A stretch of DNA of 64,000 nucleotides from Exophiala sp. HKRS030 (taxonomy: Eukaryota > Ascomycota > Eurotiomycetes > Chaetothyriales > Herpotrichiellaceae), in NCBI GenBank assembly GCA_023897205.1, contig JAHWDD010000002.1:3100001-3164000 (forward strand), in the 5' to 3' direction. Position numbers and translations under genes: made by a program. This document shows positions 1 through 9,606 of this stretch, piece after piece. How positions within the stretch are numbered: position 1 is the stretch's first letter; the number at the start of each line of letters is the position of its first letter. The notes beneath the pieces were generated by a model that saw only the letters and a list, made by a program, of their open reading frames with translations, was not told the origin of the DNA and ran no database searches.

Positions 1-215
1 TGAAACTCGGCCTTCACGGCATCGAACAGCGCCGGGATTGAATCGGGATTGGCAAAGTCAGCCTTGAGGGAGAGATATCCTTCATTCGTCTTGGCCCCGG
101 TTCCATTTCTGGATGCAACGGCAACCTTGTAGCCACTGCTGAAGAATTTCGCGGCAACAGCAGCACCAACTCTGGGCCCGGAGCCGAGAATGAGAACGAT
201 CGGACTGGCTGCCAT
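1..215 (-). CDS. Short-chain dehydrogenase/reductase, N-terminal part (cut by window edge)
   Basis: The reverse strand from the ATG at 213-215 reads a typical SDR beginning. A short beta strand is followed by GSGPRVGAAVA (residues 11-21), a glycine-rich nucleotide-binding turn, and then a second strand with ASRNG, where NADP-preferring members often carry Arg. About 71 codons are present without a stop before the gene leaves the window. The family oxidises or reduces alcohols, ketones or sugars with NAD(P)H; the catalytic Tyr-x3-Lys lies outside the window, so activity and substrate cannot be judged. It is divergent from the ring-opening dioxygenase gene across about 1 kb and may belong to the same oxidative cluster. 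Confidence 0.75.
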   Translation of the reverse strand, partial: MAASPIVLILGSGPRVGAAVAAKFFSSGYKVAVASRNGTGAKTNEGYLSLKADFANPDSIPALFDAVKAEF

Positions 216-1203
216 TTTTGGAACGTTTTCTTTTGGAGCAATTTGCGATTGAGGAAAGCTGCTGGGTAAGTGTTGAGGAGACAAAAGTTGATTCAGCGTT
301 TTCAATGTCTTCAAATGGTCATTTATACCAGATGAGGCCAGCTTAGATACCCTTATTCACGGAGCTGTTTCACTGATCTTCTTCGAGCGAGCATTTCTAA
401 GCAGGTACGGAATGCCATGGTACCGAGAACGCGGTCGATGTGTATGGCATCCCATCCGGGTAGACATTCATATCCGCATTCACGATGCTTAGGACGCTAT
501 TTGCTGTGCACAGGCTTGATTTTTGAGGCTCGCGAAGACTGGGCACGTCGAGACCCACAAGCCGCGCGCGATGATCCGCTGGGCAAAAAAAACCGGTAGA
601 GAAATTGACCCACAAAGGTCTGGGGCTCACCAGGGCTGAGAGCGACCGCGCGCGGCAAGAATTCGAAGCCATCATCATGTTAGGCTAGTTACCATCTTGT
701 GCATTGCTGAACGACTAATCATTCTCCAGCTGCGTCATCCACGGCGTACACCACATTCTCGTTCTCAATTTTCTGACATCGTCATTGGCTACAACGCGCA
801 TCAGCATATGGCCAGGCTATGGCTGGGATGATTTCTTTTTGAAATCTGTGCAAGAATCGCTCCATTGTGAAAGATGTCAAGCCGCAGGGATGCAAAGACG
901 CGCGGTAAGACATTACAAAGCACAATTTTGGACTTCATTGTAGAACGCACCCTGTCACCTTTCAATGGCCAGGCCATGTGCTGGGTGCTCAGAATCTCGA
1001 GTGCGCCGTTATCAAGTCGGTGACCGGCTGTAGTAAATCTCGAGACAGAGAAACAAGCCCTGATGAGTGTACGGCAGGTATTGTTATTTTGTTGCTTTGC
1101 TCTGTTGAGCTTGTTCATTCCTCGTGTTTATCTTCCGTTCCAACTCTACACAGGCAGCATCTGGCAAGCCACTTCTCAAATAGCTACCTACATCTTTGGC
1201 ACG
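216..1203. other. Divergent intergenic region
   Basis: 988 bases between the SDR (minus) and the dioxygenase (plus), presumably holding both promoters. An in-frame ATG at 1063 would add 47 hydrophobic residues to the dioxygenase, but the family starts near 1204. Other open frames here show no family resemblance. No RNA gene or repeat is visible. Confidence 0.5.
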
Positions 1204-2168
1204 ATGGAGGCCAGCACTCTTTCGCGAATGCCAGTCTACTTCTTGGGCATTGGTGGTCCCAATTTCATGGAAGATACCGAACACCCCGCCTACGCTCAGT
1301 TGGCCGTAGTTGGCCGAGAGATCACGACACGGGTCAAACCGAAGGCGGTCGTCGTTTTCTCTGCGCACTGGCAACACAGTCCGAACAAGATTGGAATCAA
1401 TGTCGCCGAGAAAACCGACCTCATCTACGACTTTTACGGCTTTCCGCCTCACTATTATGAATACGACTATCCGAACGAAGGCAGCCCTGAGGTTGCTCAA
1501 AAGGTCATTGATAGACTAACGGTCGGGGGAATGCAAGTGGAGGGTGTGAAGCGAGGTCTCGATCATGGCGTCTGGGCTGGGTTCATGGTTGGTAGGTAGA
1601 ATGGCTGGGAGAGCGAATGTGTGGCTACTAATATCGATACTCGAATAGCGTTCCATCCGAAGACGAACCCCTTGAATGTGCCAATTGTCCAAGTTTCGTT
1701 GTACGACAATGATGATTGGGAGCAACATTACCGCATTGGACAAGCATTGGAAGGTCTGCGGGACGAAGGAGTTCTGATCATTGGTGCTGGGATGGCTGTT
1801 CACAATCTGAGAGACTTTCGGGCCATGAGAACGAGTGGTAAGAGCAATACGATGCCGTAAGTTGAGAGTCCTTCTAGTATAACCACACCAAAAGGTCAAT
1901 CTTGCTAATGAGCTTTAGGTATGCACTCAGCTTTGACGATGCCTTGAAAGATGCTGCCACAGCCGAGCCCGAGCGGCGTCAGGGAAGAATGTCTGCTTTG
2001 ATGAAAAGGCGTGATGCAAGAGAAGCACACCCTAGTCTAGAGCATATACTTCCCATGCATATAAGTGCAGGTGCCGCAGGCTCAGATGTAGGCGAGCGAC
2101 TGTGGACTCTTTCTGAGAAGAGTTTGAGCTGGGCACAGTATCGCTTTGGGAGCGTTCCCGCAGCGTGA
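1204..2168 (+). CDS. LigB/DODA-type extradiol ring-opening dioxygenase
   Basis: Three exons (1204-1591, 1649-1856, 1919-2168) join to 281 residues. Both introns are GT-AG and carry clear branch sites (CTACTAAT, GCTAATG). Family members are single-domain non-haem metal enzymes that open catechol-type rings; E. coli YgiD and plant DOPA dioxygenase are the reference cases. Three of the usual functional histidines are seen: H55 in FSAHW, H121 in LDHG and H181 in VHNL. The N-terminal motif normally read as G/S-H-G-(S/G)-P is FLGIGGP here, so the first expected metal-ligand His is Ile16. Activity could therefore be altered, unless this subfamily uses a different ligand. The start at 1204 fits the family length. 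It lies next to the SDR and near two flavin monooxygenases, consistent with aromatic catabolism. Confidence 0.85.
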
Positions 2169-2629
2169 GGGTAGGTTTCTAGAAGCAGGGCATGCTGATT
2201 CTAGATTCCGGATGCTACAATCGATCAAGAGGCGAGGATAGTGACCACCACGTAGATTTACGAGCATGCGAAACGAGCGCTTGTTGATATAGTAGTAACT
2301 CCGTACAGTCGGCATAGTTTCCTTTTTTTAGCTAGTTCCTCTCGCTAGCCTCGTTTGCCTGCGATTTTGAATACCACGTCACAAGGCTTTGACGACTTCT
2401 TCGCCAACGCATATCAAAATCTACGCAGTCCACACGCAGAATCTGTGGTTGTTTTAAACGAGGATCTGCAATCACTTGTATGGATAGTTGAGAAGGAACA
2501 AGGACAGGACGACACCGGTCGGGCTCTACAACCGCAAAGTCCTTTTCATCTCAGGATCCTTGGCTAACACTTTTGATCACTTGAAGATTAGGTGTCAGTC
2601 CGTGTCCAGGGCTCGATATCATCCTCATC
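2169..2629. other. Intergenic region
   Basis: 461 bases between two plus-strand genes, holding the dioxygenase 3' end and the kinase promoter. A 70-codon open frame at 2355-2567 has no recognisable features. A near-match to the dispersed 9-mer (ACTCCGTAC) lies around 2298-2306. Confidence 0.4.
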
Positions 2630-4924
2630 ATGGCATCAAGGTCGCTGAGTCATTCTGACGGCGAGGTGTCGAGTACAGATTCCGAGGCGAAGGCAAAGAT
2701 CATACCGTCTTCCCACAATAACAGCAAAGTTGACCGTCATATCAGACCCTTTTCTACCACCGCACCTAGATCGCGTCGATCACGTTCGAGATCTCCCTAC
2801 CGAGCTCCTAGAGGCGAGAAGCGACCGCGGGACTACGATTCTCCGAGGAACAGGCCGAGAAATGATCCGCGAACGTTTTCTGTGAGATACGACGAGGCTA
2901 GAGGCCATCGCCGAAACACAACCTACGAAGAGCGAGGCTCAAAGCGGTCTAGAACATATTCACGCAGTCGCAGTCGAAGCCGCTCACCGTATCGACGTGC
3001 AAAGTACGATGATGGTGAAAGAGCACAGGCGAAGAAAGCCGCAGCTACTTCCGGTAGGAGCGATGCAGAGCCGCGCCCGCCCCGTCAAGTTGACACCGGT
3101 GAAATGCGAACAAGCAGGCAAGGTACTCCCTCGGACGTCAAGCATCAGCACATCTGGGAAACTGGCACTCCTTCAACCCAATCCTTGACTGACGGGCCAG
3201 GATCGAGCAGAGATCTACCTAGTGATGCTAATGCTGCAACGCCAGAAGTCGTTGACGAAGCCGAGGAACCCAAGGTAGTTGATGAAGCGGCTCTCATCGA
3301 ACAACGTCGCAAGCGTCGAGAAGCTATCAAGAACAAATACAAAAGCCAGGCTACCCCTCTTCTCGTTCAAGCATTACACACGGGCGCGGAGGCGAAAATC
3401 GGTAGTCCTGCCCCAGAAAGTTATCCTACCACTCCAGGACGTTCCGGTAAGTGGCTATCCTCGCTGTCTCATTGTTGTCTAACGAAATTTTCAGAATCTC
3501 CGCCCTCCACTCCTCGAACCCCGAAGGAAGTATCAGCGCCGCAGTCTCCTGCCGAGCTCAGTTTTGATGTCGACGTTGAAATGAGTAATCCTGCTAGAGG
3601 CACCCCACCCACTGATGGACCGTCGGCGGCGGACTACGATCCTACGGCGGATATGGAAGAAGAACGCGCACGCCATGACAAGAGATTGTTCAAGGAGGAC
3701 GATAAATCACTTACTAAAGCAGATGAGCAGGCTGTTGAACATGCCCAGGAGTCCGCTGCGTCTGGTCCCAAGAAAAAAGATGAATTCGACATGTTTGCCG
3801 ATGAGGATGATGACGATATGTTCGCAGAGGCCCCCATGAAACCGAAGGCAGAGGCGCAGACTGCTCAAGCACTTGATGTCAATCTCATGGATAACTGGGA
3901 TGATCCCGAAGGATATTACATCACAATACTTGGTGAGCTGATTATGGGTCGTTACCATGTAACACAAAATCTCGGTCGGGGAATGTTCTCATCCGTCGTT
4001 CGAGCCACCGACAGGCAGTCGGGCAAGCCGGTAGCTATCAAAATCGTTCGAAACAACGAGTCTATGAGAAAGGCCGGTATCAAAGAAATTGACATACTCA
4101 AGGACATCGCAGCCAATGATCCAGAGGACAAGAAGCATGTCATTCGTCTGGAACGTTCTTTTGATCACAAAGGTCATTTGTGCATGGTGTTCGAAAGCCT
4201 TTCAATGAATCTGCGAGAAGTGCTCAAGAAGTTTGGAAGAGATGTCGGCCTCAACATCAAGGCCATCCGAGCCTATTCTCAGCAATTATTCTTGGGATTG
4301 AGCTTGTTGAAAAAATGTCAGTATATCCATGCTGATCTCAAGCCAGACAACATCCTCGTCAATGAAGCCAGAAGCACTCTCAAAATTTGTGATCTCGGAT
4401 CAGCCTCCCCCATCACCGAGAACGCAACGGCACCTTATCTCGTCTCTCGATTCTATCGAGCACCAGAAGTCATTCTTGGCATTCCCTATGACTATGGTGT
4501 AGACATGTGGTCAATCGGGTGCACGTTGTTCGAGTTGTACACTGGAAAGATTTTATTCACCGGTCGAAACAACAACGGCATGTTGAAAGCGATCATGGAT
4601 TGTCGAGGCAAGTTTCCACATAAATTGCTGCGGAGAGGTGCCTTGACCTATGACTACTTCGACGACCTGCTCAATTTCCGAGCTCAAGAGGTCGACAAGG
4701 TGACTGGTCGAACCCTAGTACGCATGATAGACATCAAGCCGAAGCCGGTTAAGGACTTGAGATCGAGGTTGATGCCAAAGGACAAGCGAATGAACGAACA
4801 AGAGAGAAAGGAACTGGAATTATTCACTGATCTACTGGACAAATGCTTGGATTTGAGACCTGAGAAACGGATCACGCCCATGGACGCCCTTAAGCACCCA
4901 TTTATCTTGAGAACCAAAGGATAG
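2630..4924 (+). CDS. prp4: Prp4-type serine/threonine kinase of the spliceosome
   Basis: The gene encodes about 748 residues after removal of a 48-nt intron (3447-3494), or 764 if it is retained. The N-terminal half is disordered and rich in Arg-Ser runs (RSRSRSRSP), like splicing-associated proteins. The kinase domain occupies roughly residues 422-735. It has a glycine loop NLGRGMFSSVV, the VAIKI lysine, the catalytic loop HADLKPDN, DLGSAS in the DFG position, the activation segment YLVSRFYRAPE and DMWSIGC. HADLKPDN and YLVSRFYRAPE are typical of PRPF4B/Prp4, which phosphorylates tri-snRNP proteins in the nucleus before spliceosome activation. It sits inside the oxidative gene run but is a housekeeping gene. 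The intron has GTAAGT, CTAAC and TTTCAG signals yet is stop-free and a multiple of three. Confidence 0.93.
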   Translation: MASRSLSHSDGEVSSTDSEAKAKIIPSSHNNSKVDRHIRPFSTTAPRSRRSRSRSPYRAPRGEKRPRDYDSPRNRPRNDPRTFSVRYDEARGHRRNTTYEERGSKRSRTYSRSRSRSRSPYRRAKYDDGERAQAKKAAATSGRSDAEPRPPRQVDTGEMRTSRQGTPSDVKHQHIWETGTPSTQSLTDGPGSSRDLPSDANAATPEVVDEAEEPKVVDEAALIEQRRKRREAIKNKYKSQATPLLVQALHTGAEAKIGSPAPESYPTTPGRSGKWLSSLSHCCLTKFSESPPSTPRTPKEVSAPQSPAELSFDVDVEMSNPARGTPPTDGPSAADYDPTADMEEERARHDKRLFKEDDKSLTKADEQAVEHAQESAASGPKKKDEFDMFADEDDDDMFAEAPMKPKAEAQTAQALDVNLMDNWDDPEGYYITILGELIMGRYHVTQNLGRGMFSSVVRATDRQSGKPVAIKIVRNNESMRKAGIKEIDILKDIAANDPEDKKHVIRLERSFDHKGHLCMVFESLSMNLREVLKKFGRDVGLNIKAIRAYSQQLFLGLSLLKKCQYIHADLKPDNILVNEARSTLKICDLGSASPITENATAPYLVSRFYRAPEVILGIPYDYGVDMWSIGCTLFELYTGKILFTGRNNNGMLKAIMDCRGKFPHKLLRRGALTYDYFDDLLNFRAQEVDKVTGRTLVRMIDIKPKPVKDLRSRLMPKDKRMNEQERKELELFTDLLDKCLDLRPEKRITPMDALKHPFILRTKG
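3447..3494 (+). other. In-frame 48-nt intron of the prp4 kinase gene
   Basis: It has donor GTAAGTGG, branch-like TCTAACG and acceptor TTTTCAG. Its length is 16 codons with no stop, so both spliced and retained forms keep the frame. The spliced junction reads RSESPPSTPRTP, a smoother Ser/Pro-rich tract than the retained form. Confidence 0.8.
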
Positions 4925-5468
4925 GCCTGTCTGGCCTTGCCAAACGACATTCTGCACCGTTAGATGAAACGATTCTGCGTGATTGGTTCCTGACACAACT
5001 GGCTAATATTGCATGTATGGATTGGTATCAAACAAGAGCTGCATTTTCCGCTTTAGCTACCTAAGATGGTGTGACGGCTTTGATGGAGACTAAGTGCTAC
5101 CTAACAGTTTTAATCACGAGCACCAGCAGTGTATGCAATGGACAACATATTCAGGTTGATATCAATAAGATACGAGACAAGTCAAGTAATGATAGATAGT
5201 CCTGGAGACTGTGGGCAGTTTTGTTTCTTTTGCTTTTTTCCCCCGGTTGGCCCTCCATATTTTCCCCTTGCCACTTTCATTTTCGACCACCTCTCTTGAC
5301 CTACAGAGATGGCTGGGACTTGTTGTATTTTGATTTCCGATGTGTCGGTAACAAAACGTGCCTTTGATAACACGACGAGCCGTTGGTGTGTATTTGGGGA
5401 ATGTATTGTAGGTTTGTAATAGTTAAAAAGAAGGGTTCCCCGGCAGTTTTCTCCCTCGGAGCTCTCGA
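4925..5468. other. Convergent intergenic region
   Basis: 544 bases between the 3' ends of the kinase and flavoprotein genes. Only AT-rich 3'-UTR-like sequence and short shadow frames are seen. Confidence 0.4.
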
Positions 5469-8347
5469 TCAAAGTGCCTGTGCGGCATCCTTTCCAGCGA
5501 TACGACCAAAGGTGAGGGATCGTAGGACGCTCGTTGCCGGTGGGTCTGTATTCGAGAACGGATGTCAGGTATGTATACTGACGGTACTCGTACTCGAATT
5601 TTACTCGTCGTCGTGACGCAAAAGGGCATATGTGGTATGCTGTTGATATAGCGTATTCAGTAGACTCTTGTACTCACACTGTTTGTTATATCTCGGTCAG
5701 CATCATGTAGTGTAGAGGGTTTTGTCTAGGTTCGAGGGGGCTGTTAGGTGTTATTCTCACCTCGTTATAAAATAGTCCACTCAATTCACCAGATGCATAG
5801 AGTCCTGTCGATGATCAACTTGCGTGTAACGGGAGGGAGTGTAAACGGTCATGGAGTACGTACCTGGAATAGGAACCCCAGTCGTCGACAAGACTCGAGA
5901 GTCAAGGTCGCACTTCAACCCGCCGTATGTAAATGTCAACTGAGCCTTCATGGGATATCTTCGATGAGGTGACTAAGTCAGTGTTGATGATGACAACGAT
6001 GACACCGAGCGGGTGGGGGCGGGCATGATGCTTTTCAAGGCAGAATTGATGGTCTTTCGAGCGACAGAGCATCCGTGAAACTTGATATTGCTTTGCTTAC
6101 CCGTAAAATGGAGGCGCGTCGATGGGTTGTGCCCAATTCGTCTTGTCGGGAGACAATCTACCAACATCACGTAGAAAAAGTGTTAGTTTAGGTATCTTGG
6201 GTGGGTAACTTCTCGCTGAGCACTCTCTATGAAGGGAGGTGAAGCTTCTGGGGAGAAGTGACGATGGGCAATCAATTGTCTTGTCAACTGTACCCTGTTG
6301 TACGTTTACCATCCAACTTCATGAGATCGAATTCGTTTTTGTTGATCCTGGGAATTGTCAGAATGATTGACTAGAGAGTATGTTCGATGGAAAAAGGGCG
6401 ATGAGAAATGAACTTACGCTGCATTGAATTCGTCCACGGTCTTTTTCAATTCCTTTGGATCTAGCCCAAGTTTCTCGGCTAGACCTTCGATCGTGTCGCT
6501 TTGCTCTGGTTCCTTGTCAGTCGTGTCGTAAACCCACCCTGGACGGAACCGGTCCATGATTGTCTTGTCGGTGATGCTGTTGGTATTGGCGTTGTCGTGT
6601 CAGTGTACAAGAACCGAGAAAGATGGACGAGGAGTCGAGGACTATCGTACAAATATGATTGTTGATTTTGATCCCTCCACGTCTCAAGTGCGATCATTTC
6701 AAAGGTCGAGAAAAGACTAGTAAGTACGCGATATGTCAATATCTGTATGTCGGACTCTGTGTACTAGGCATGATATGGACTTACTGTCTCTTTCCTTCGT
6801 CATAGAATCTCTTGCAGTTCCTGTGACAAGTTAGTTGTTTGGTTGTACGGCCAGTCGAGAGATAGAGGAAGATCGAACTTGTTAACGACGATACCATAGT
6901 TGTGTCCCCAGATGACAGCGTCGGGTTTGGTGGCTCTCGTATCGACCAATTCGCACTGAAATGTTGTTGAATGTTTGGTCAGCGTACATAACAGGAATCT
7001 CCCCTGTCATGACCGTGCTTCAGTGTTCAGCCTTTACTTACGTGCATTCCACTCATTGACCCTGCTACCTGTAAACAGTGAGTGAGTAAATTGATCCCAG
7101 CTTCACCCCTGGTGTTTCCGGTTGCTCTTTCTTACCGCCGCTCCGACTTCCAAACCCATCTTCAGGCCAAAACCTGTGTTGTACTTCAACCCTGGAGCAA
7201 TGAGTTCGAGGTGCTCGGTCCGTGGTCCGACATATTTGCCCAGCCTACCAATCATCAGGATTCAGTACGCAATGGTCTCGAAGGAGGAAGTGCGCATACA
7301 TTTCGCGATTGCCTTCGAACCCTCCACAAGCCAGCATGACCTTTTTGCTGCGGACCTTTGTCAAGAGGCCATCGGACTTTCGAACTTGGACTCCGCAGAC
7401 AGTACCGTTGTCTTCTGTCAGGAGGTGTTCGGCTTGTGTCTCCCACATGATATTGGCGCCGTCGAATGTCCGAATGTGGTCGAACAATGCATTGACTATG
7501 GCATGTCCGCCGCCCTAAACCTCAGTCAGAGAGTTGAATGCCGTGGTATTGCTGATCGATTGACCTCAGGAAAGACGAAATGTTGATCTGGTGGTTTGTC
7601 AGTACAGATGGACACAGATGCGAGGAGCAACCGCATGTGAACTTACTGGTATTGAACTCTAGAAGCACATTCTTCTCATCATGATGGTTGAGTTTGACTC
7701 CATCTGTCCGGATTAAGTATCGCATGGGGCTCTGTTAGGTCGTCATCTCTTACGATCAAGCAGATACTGTGCCGTTATTGGCACTTCTTTCTCCATCTTT
7801 GCGCAGTACTCTTGGTCGGCGAGACCATTGCTGGGTTTTGGTCAGTATTGCCTCTGATCTTTTTGGTCAATAGCTAACCTGACACGCTGTGAACAGATTA
7901 GTACGGCCCGAGCGATGCCAGGGAGAGCTTGCCTTCATTTCATGTTTCCAATCCAAGTCGAAATTGTTATCTGCAAGTATGAGAACCGATTCACTCCATG
8001 TTGCACTCGAGGCAAACCTTTGTCCAATCTGAGATACGCCATGGTCCATCTGAACGGATTCAGTTCAGAGAGTTTCCACGACGATTTCAACAACTCACCT
8101 GCTTGCGCCACATCGTTCTCCCTCCTTGCCGGCCTCGATCAAGGCAACTTTGCCTTTCTTGCCGAGTTTCTTGCATTCTTCAAGAAAATTCAAGGTTGTC
8201 ATGGATCCCTAACCATGATTGAGCGTGTTATCCATACATACGCTGCTGACGAGAGCATACGGCAAACCCACTTCCCACCACAACGAGATCGTATACCTCC
8301 GTACCTGAGCCGGTGAGGCTGCTCACCACTTCGCTGACGAAAGACAT
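5469..8347 (-). CDS. FAD-dependent dehydrogenase of the fumarate reductase/tricarballylate dehydrogenase type, 21 exons
   Basis: Splicing by eye gives 482 residues from exons 8347-8261, 8208-8099, 8049-8018, 7970-7933, 7886-7879, 7830-7754, 7703-7647, 7587-7565, 7514-7300, 7244-7136, 7068-7042, 6955-6879, 6820-6785, 6716-6651, 6576-6418, 6347-6294, 6157-6101, 5958-5864, 5804-5761, 5678 and 5545-5469. The product has the FAD-binding VVVGSGFAG (residues 22-30), an ERCGAS flavin-region motif, the internal ACGGFEGNREM and the C-terminal substrate/FAD segment GLYASGELSGLFYNEYPP. This is the FAD_binding_2 layout of fumarate reductase, 3-ketosteroid dehydrogenase and TcuA-like tricarballylate dehydrogenases, the last being closest by feel. 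These enzymes desaturate or reduce C-C bonds next to carbonyl or carboxyl groups. No signal peptide is seen. The gene is very fragmented: exons of 8 and 1 nt are needed to hold the frame, and intron 4 is GC-AG. The exact substrate is unknown. Confidence 0.85.
5678..5678 (-). other. Apparent single-nucleotide exon
   Basis: On the reverse strand ACAG-T-GTGAGT places one base between a good acceptor and a good donor. Without it the phase-0 exon ending FYNE (5761) and the last exon (5545) do not join in frame; with it the junction reads NEYPPATS, as expected for the family. The flanking introns are 82 and 132 nt. A sequencing indel or another splice choice remains possible. Confidence 0.55.
7879..7886 (-). 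other. 8-nt micro-exon after a GC-AG intron
   Basis: Exon 5 reads CGTGTCAG. It is preceded by a 46-nt intron starting GCAAGC and containing TACTAAT before TTCACAG, and followed by a GTTAGC donor. Joining it gives EMKRVSNGLADQEYC in frame; reading through the intron shifts the frame. Confidence 0.7.
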
Positions 8348-9606
8348 GATAAGAGACGAAAGACTTCGGACCTCGTTTATGGTCTTCGTAATGATCAACG
8401 GCAACTACAGGACAACGAAATGAACAAAGATAACATTGCATGCTGTGGTCTTCATCCCAACTACTTTTCAACTCACGAAACTACCCCTCAGCACCGTGGA
8501 TCGGGGGAAAACAACATCGAATCCCCGCAACGAATGGCAATGCGCTGTAAAGCATGGGCGAACCGCTCTGGACAAGCAAAGGCAGTGCTGGAGATGATAC
8601 GAGTACCCCGCAAGAGAACTGGACCCAGGTAAGAATCGCACGTCACATAGTCGACGATGTTGATCGACCGTGCCAGACAGGAAGCAACATTTGGAGCATT
8701 TGGAGAGGGACTCATCTAGCTCTTAAGCAACCCGAGGGTAAAGTAAGCCCAAAGGTTTGGTCGTTGGAGGAGTGTCTTTGGTGATATCTCACAGCCCTGA
8801 AGTCGACGGACCGATGGAACCTTGGTTGGGAAGATACATCAACTCCGAAATTGCGCATGCTCCTCGTCATGCAGATACACAAAAACAGTCAAGTATATCG
8901 AGACCTGGGTCTGGCAAATGAAACCCTCGCAGGACATCTGTCTATTTCGTTACATGCTGACCAGGCCATGCAAAGGCGGTCAGGTGCGTCTACTGTTCAA
9001 ATCATGCAGACCGCTGTCGTTATCAGCCCACCGAGTCGGACCATTCGGACAGTTATTATTAATGTTTGCCCACCAGTCCAAAACACAAGCCCCAGTGTCT
9101 TACCAACCTCGGCTTTTGTGGTTCTCCTCAAGCGTTGTTGTTGACTGGGGTGCTTTTCTACGGACGCCCCGCAGTGATTTGCGAAAGCTATCAACGACGT
9201 ATTGCATTTGATGCTCACAAGGCACCAGTAGCCTACAGATCCACCCCTCGCATCATCAAAGGTTGCCATCTTTTCTCCCTGCGAGCACGTACATACCGAG
9301 TCGTTTATTGGTGTCAGCATGGATCGATTCGATACGACTTCTCACACTCCCGCTTCCCGAGTAACGGTACCAGGTCGCTTGCCAGATTCCTGACTCGAAT
9401 ATCATGATACGCGCCCTACCTAGGTATAAGTTATGCCAAAGGCCATGCTCGGTGGACGGTCGTTCCGTTCACTTCCTGATCGGTAAATGTACTAGTATAT
9501 CTCTACCCCTTCAAATAGAGCCATCTTTCCTTCGCAGTCTTTGAACCTTCTGGTTGTTTTGATTGTTTTGAATTGCCTTGTCGCCTTGTGCCAGAAATTT
9601 CCAATC
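8348..9606. other. Divergent promoter region between two flavoenzyme genes
   Basis: 1.26 kb between the flavoprotein (minus) and the Baeyer-Villiger-type gene (plus). A TATA-like GGTATAAG lies at 9423-9430, about 180 bases before the ATG at 9607. Open frames at 8420-9407 overlap each other on both strands and show no domain. A shared bidirectional control region is plausible. Confidence 0.45.

Noticed and set aside
1063..1203. Upstream in-frame extension of the dioxygenase with a hydrophobic leader
   Set aside because: LigB-type proteins are cytosolic and start close to the PVYF strand; a splice test of this leader also runs into a stop.
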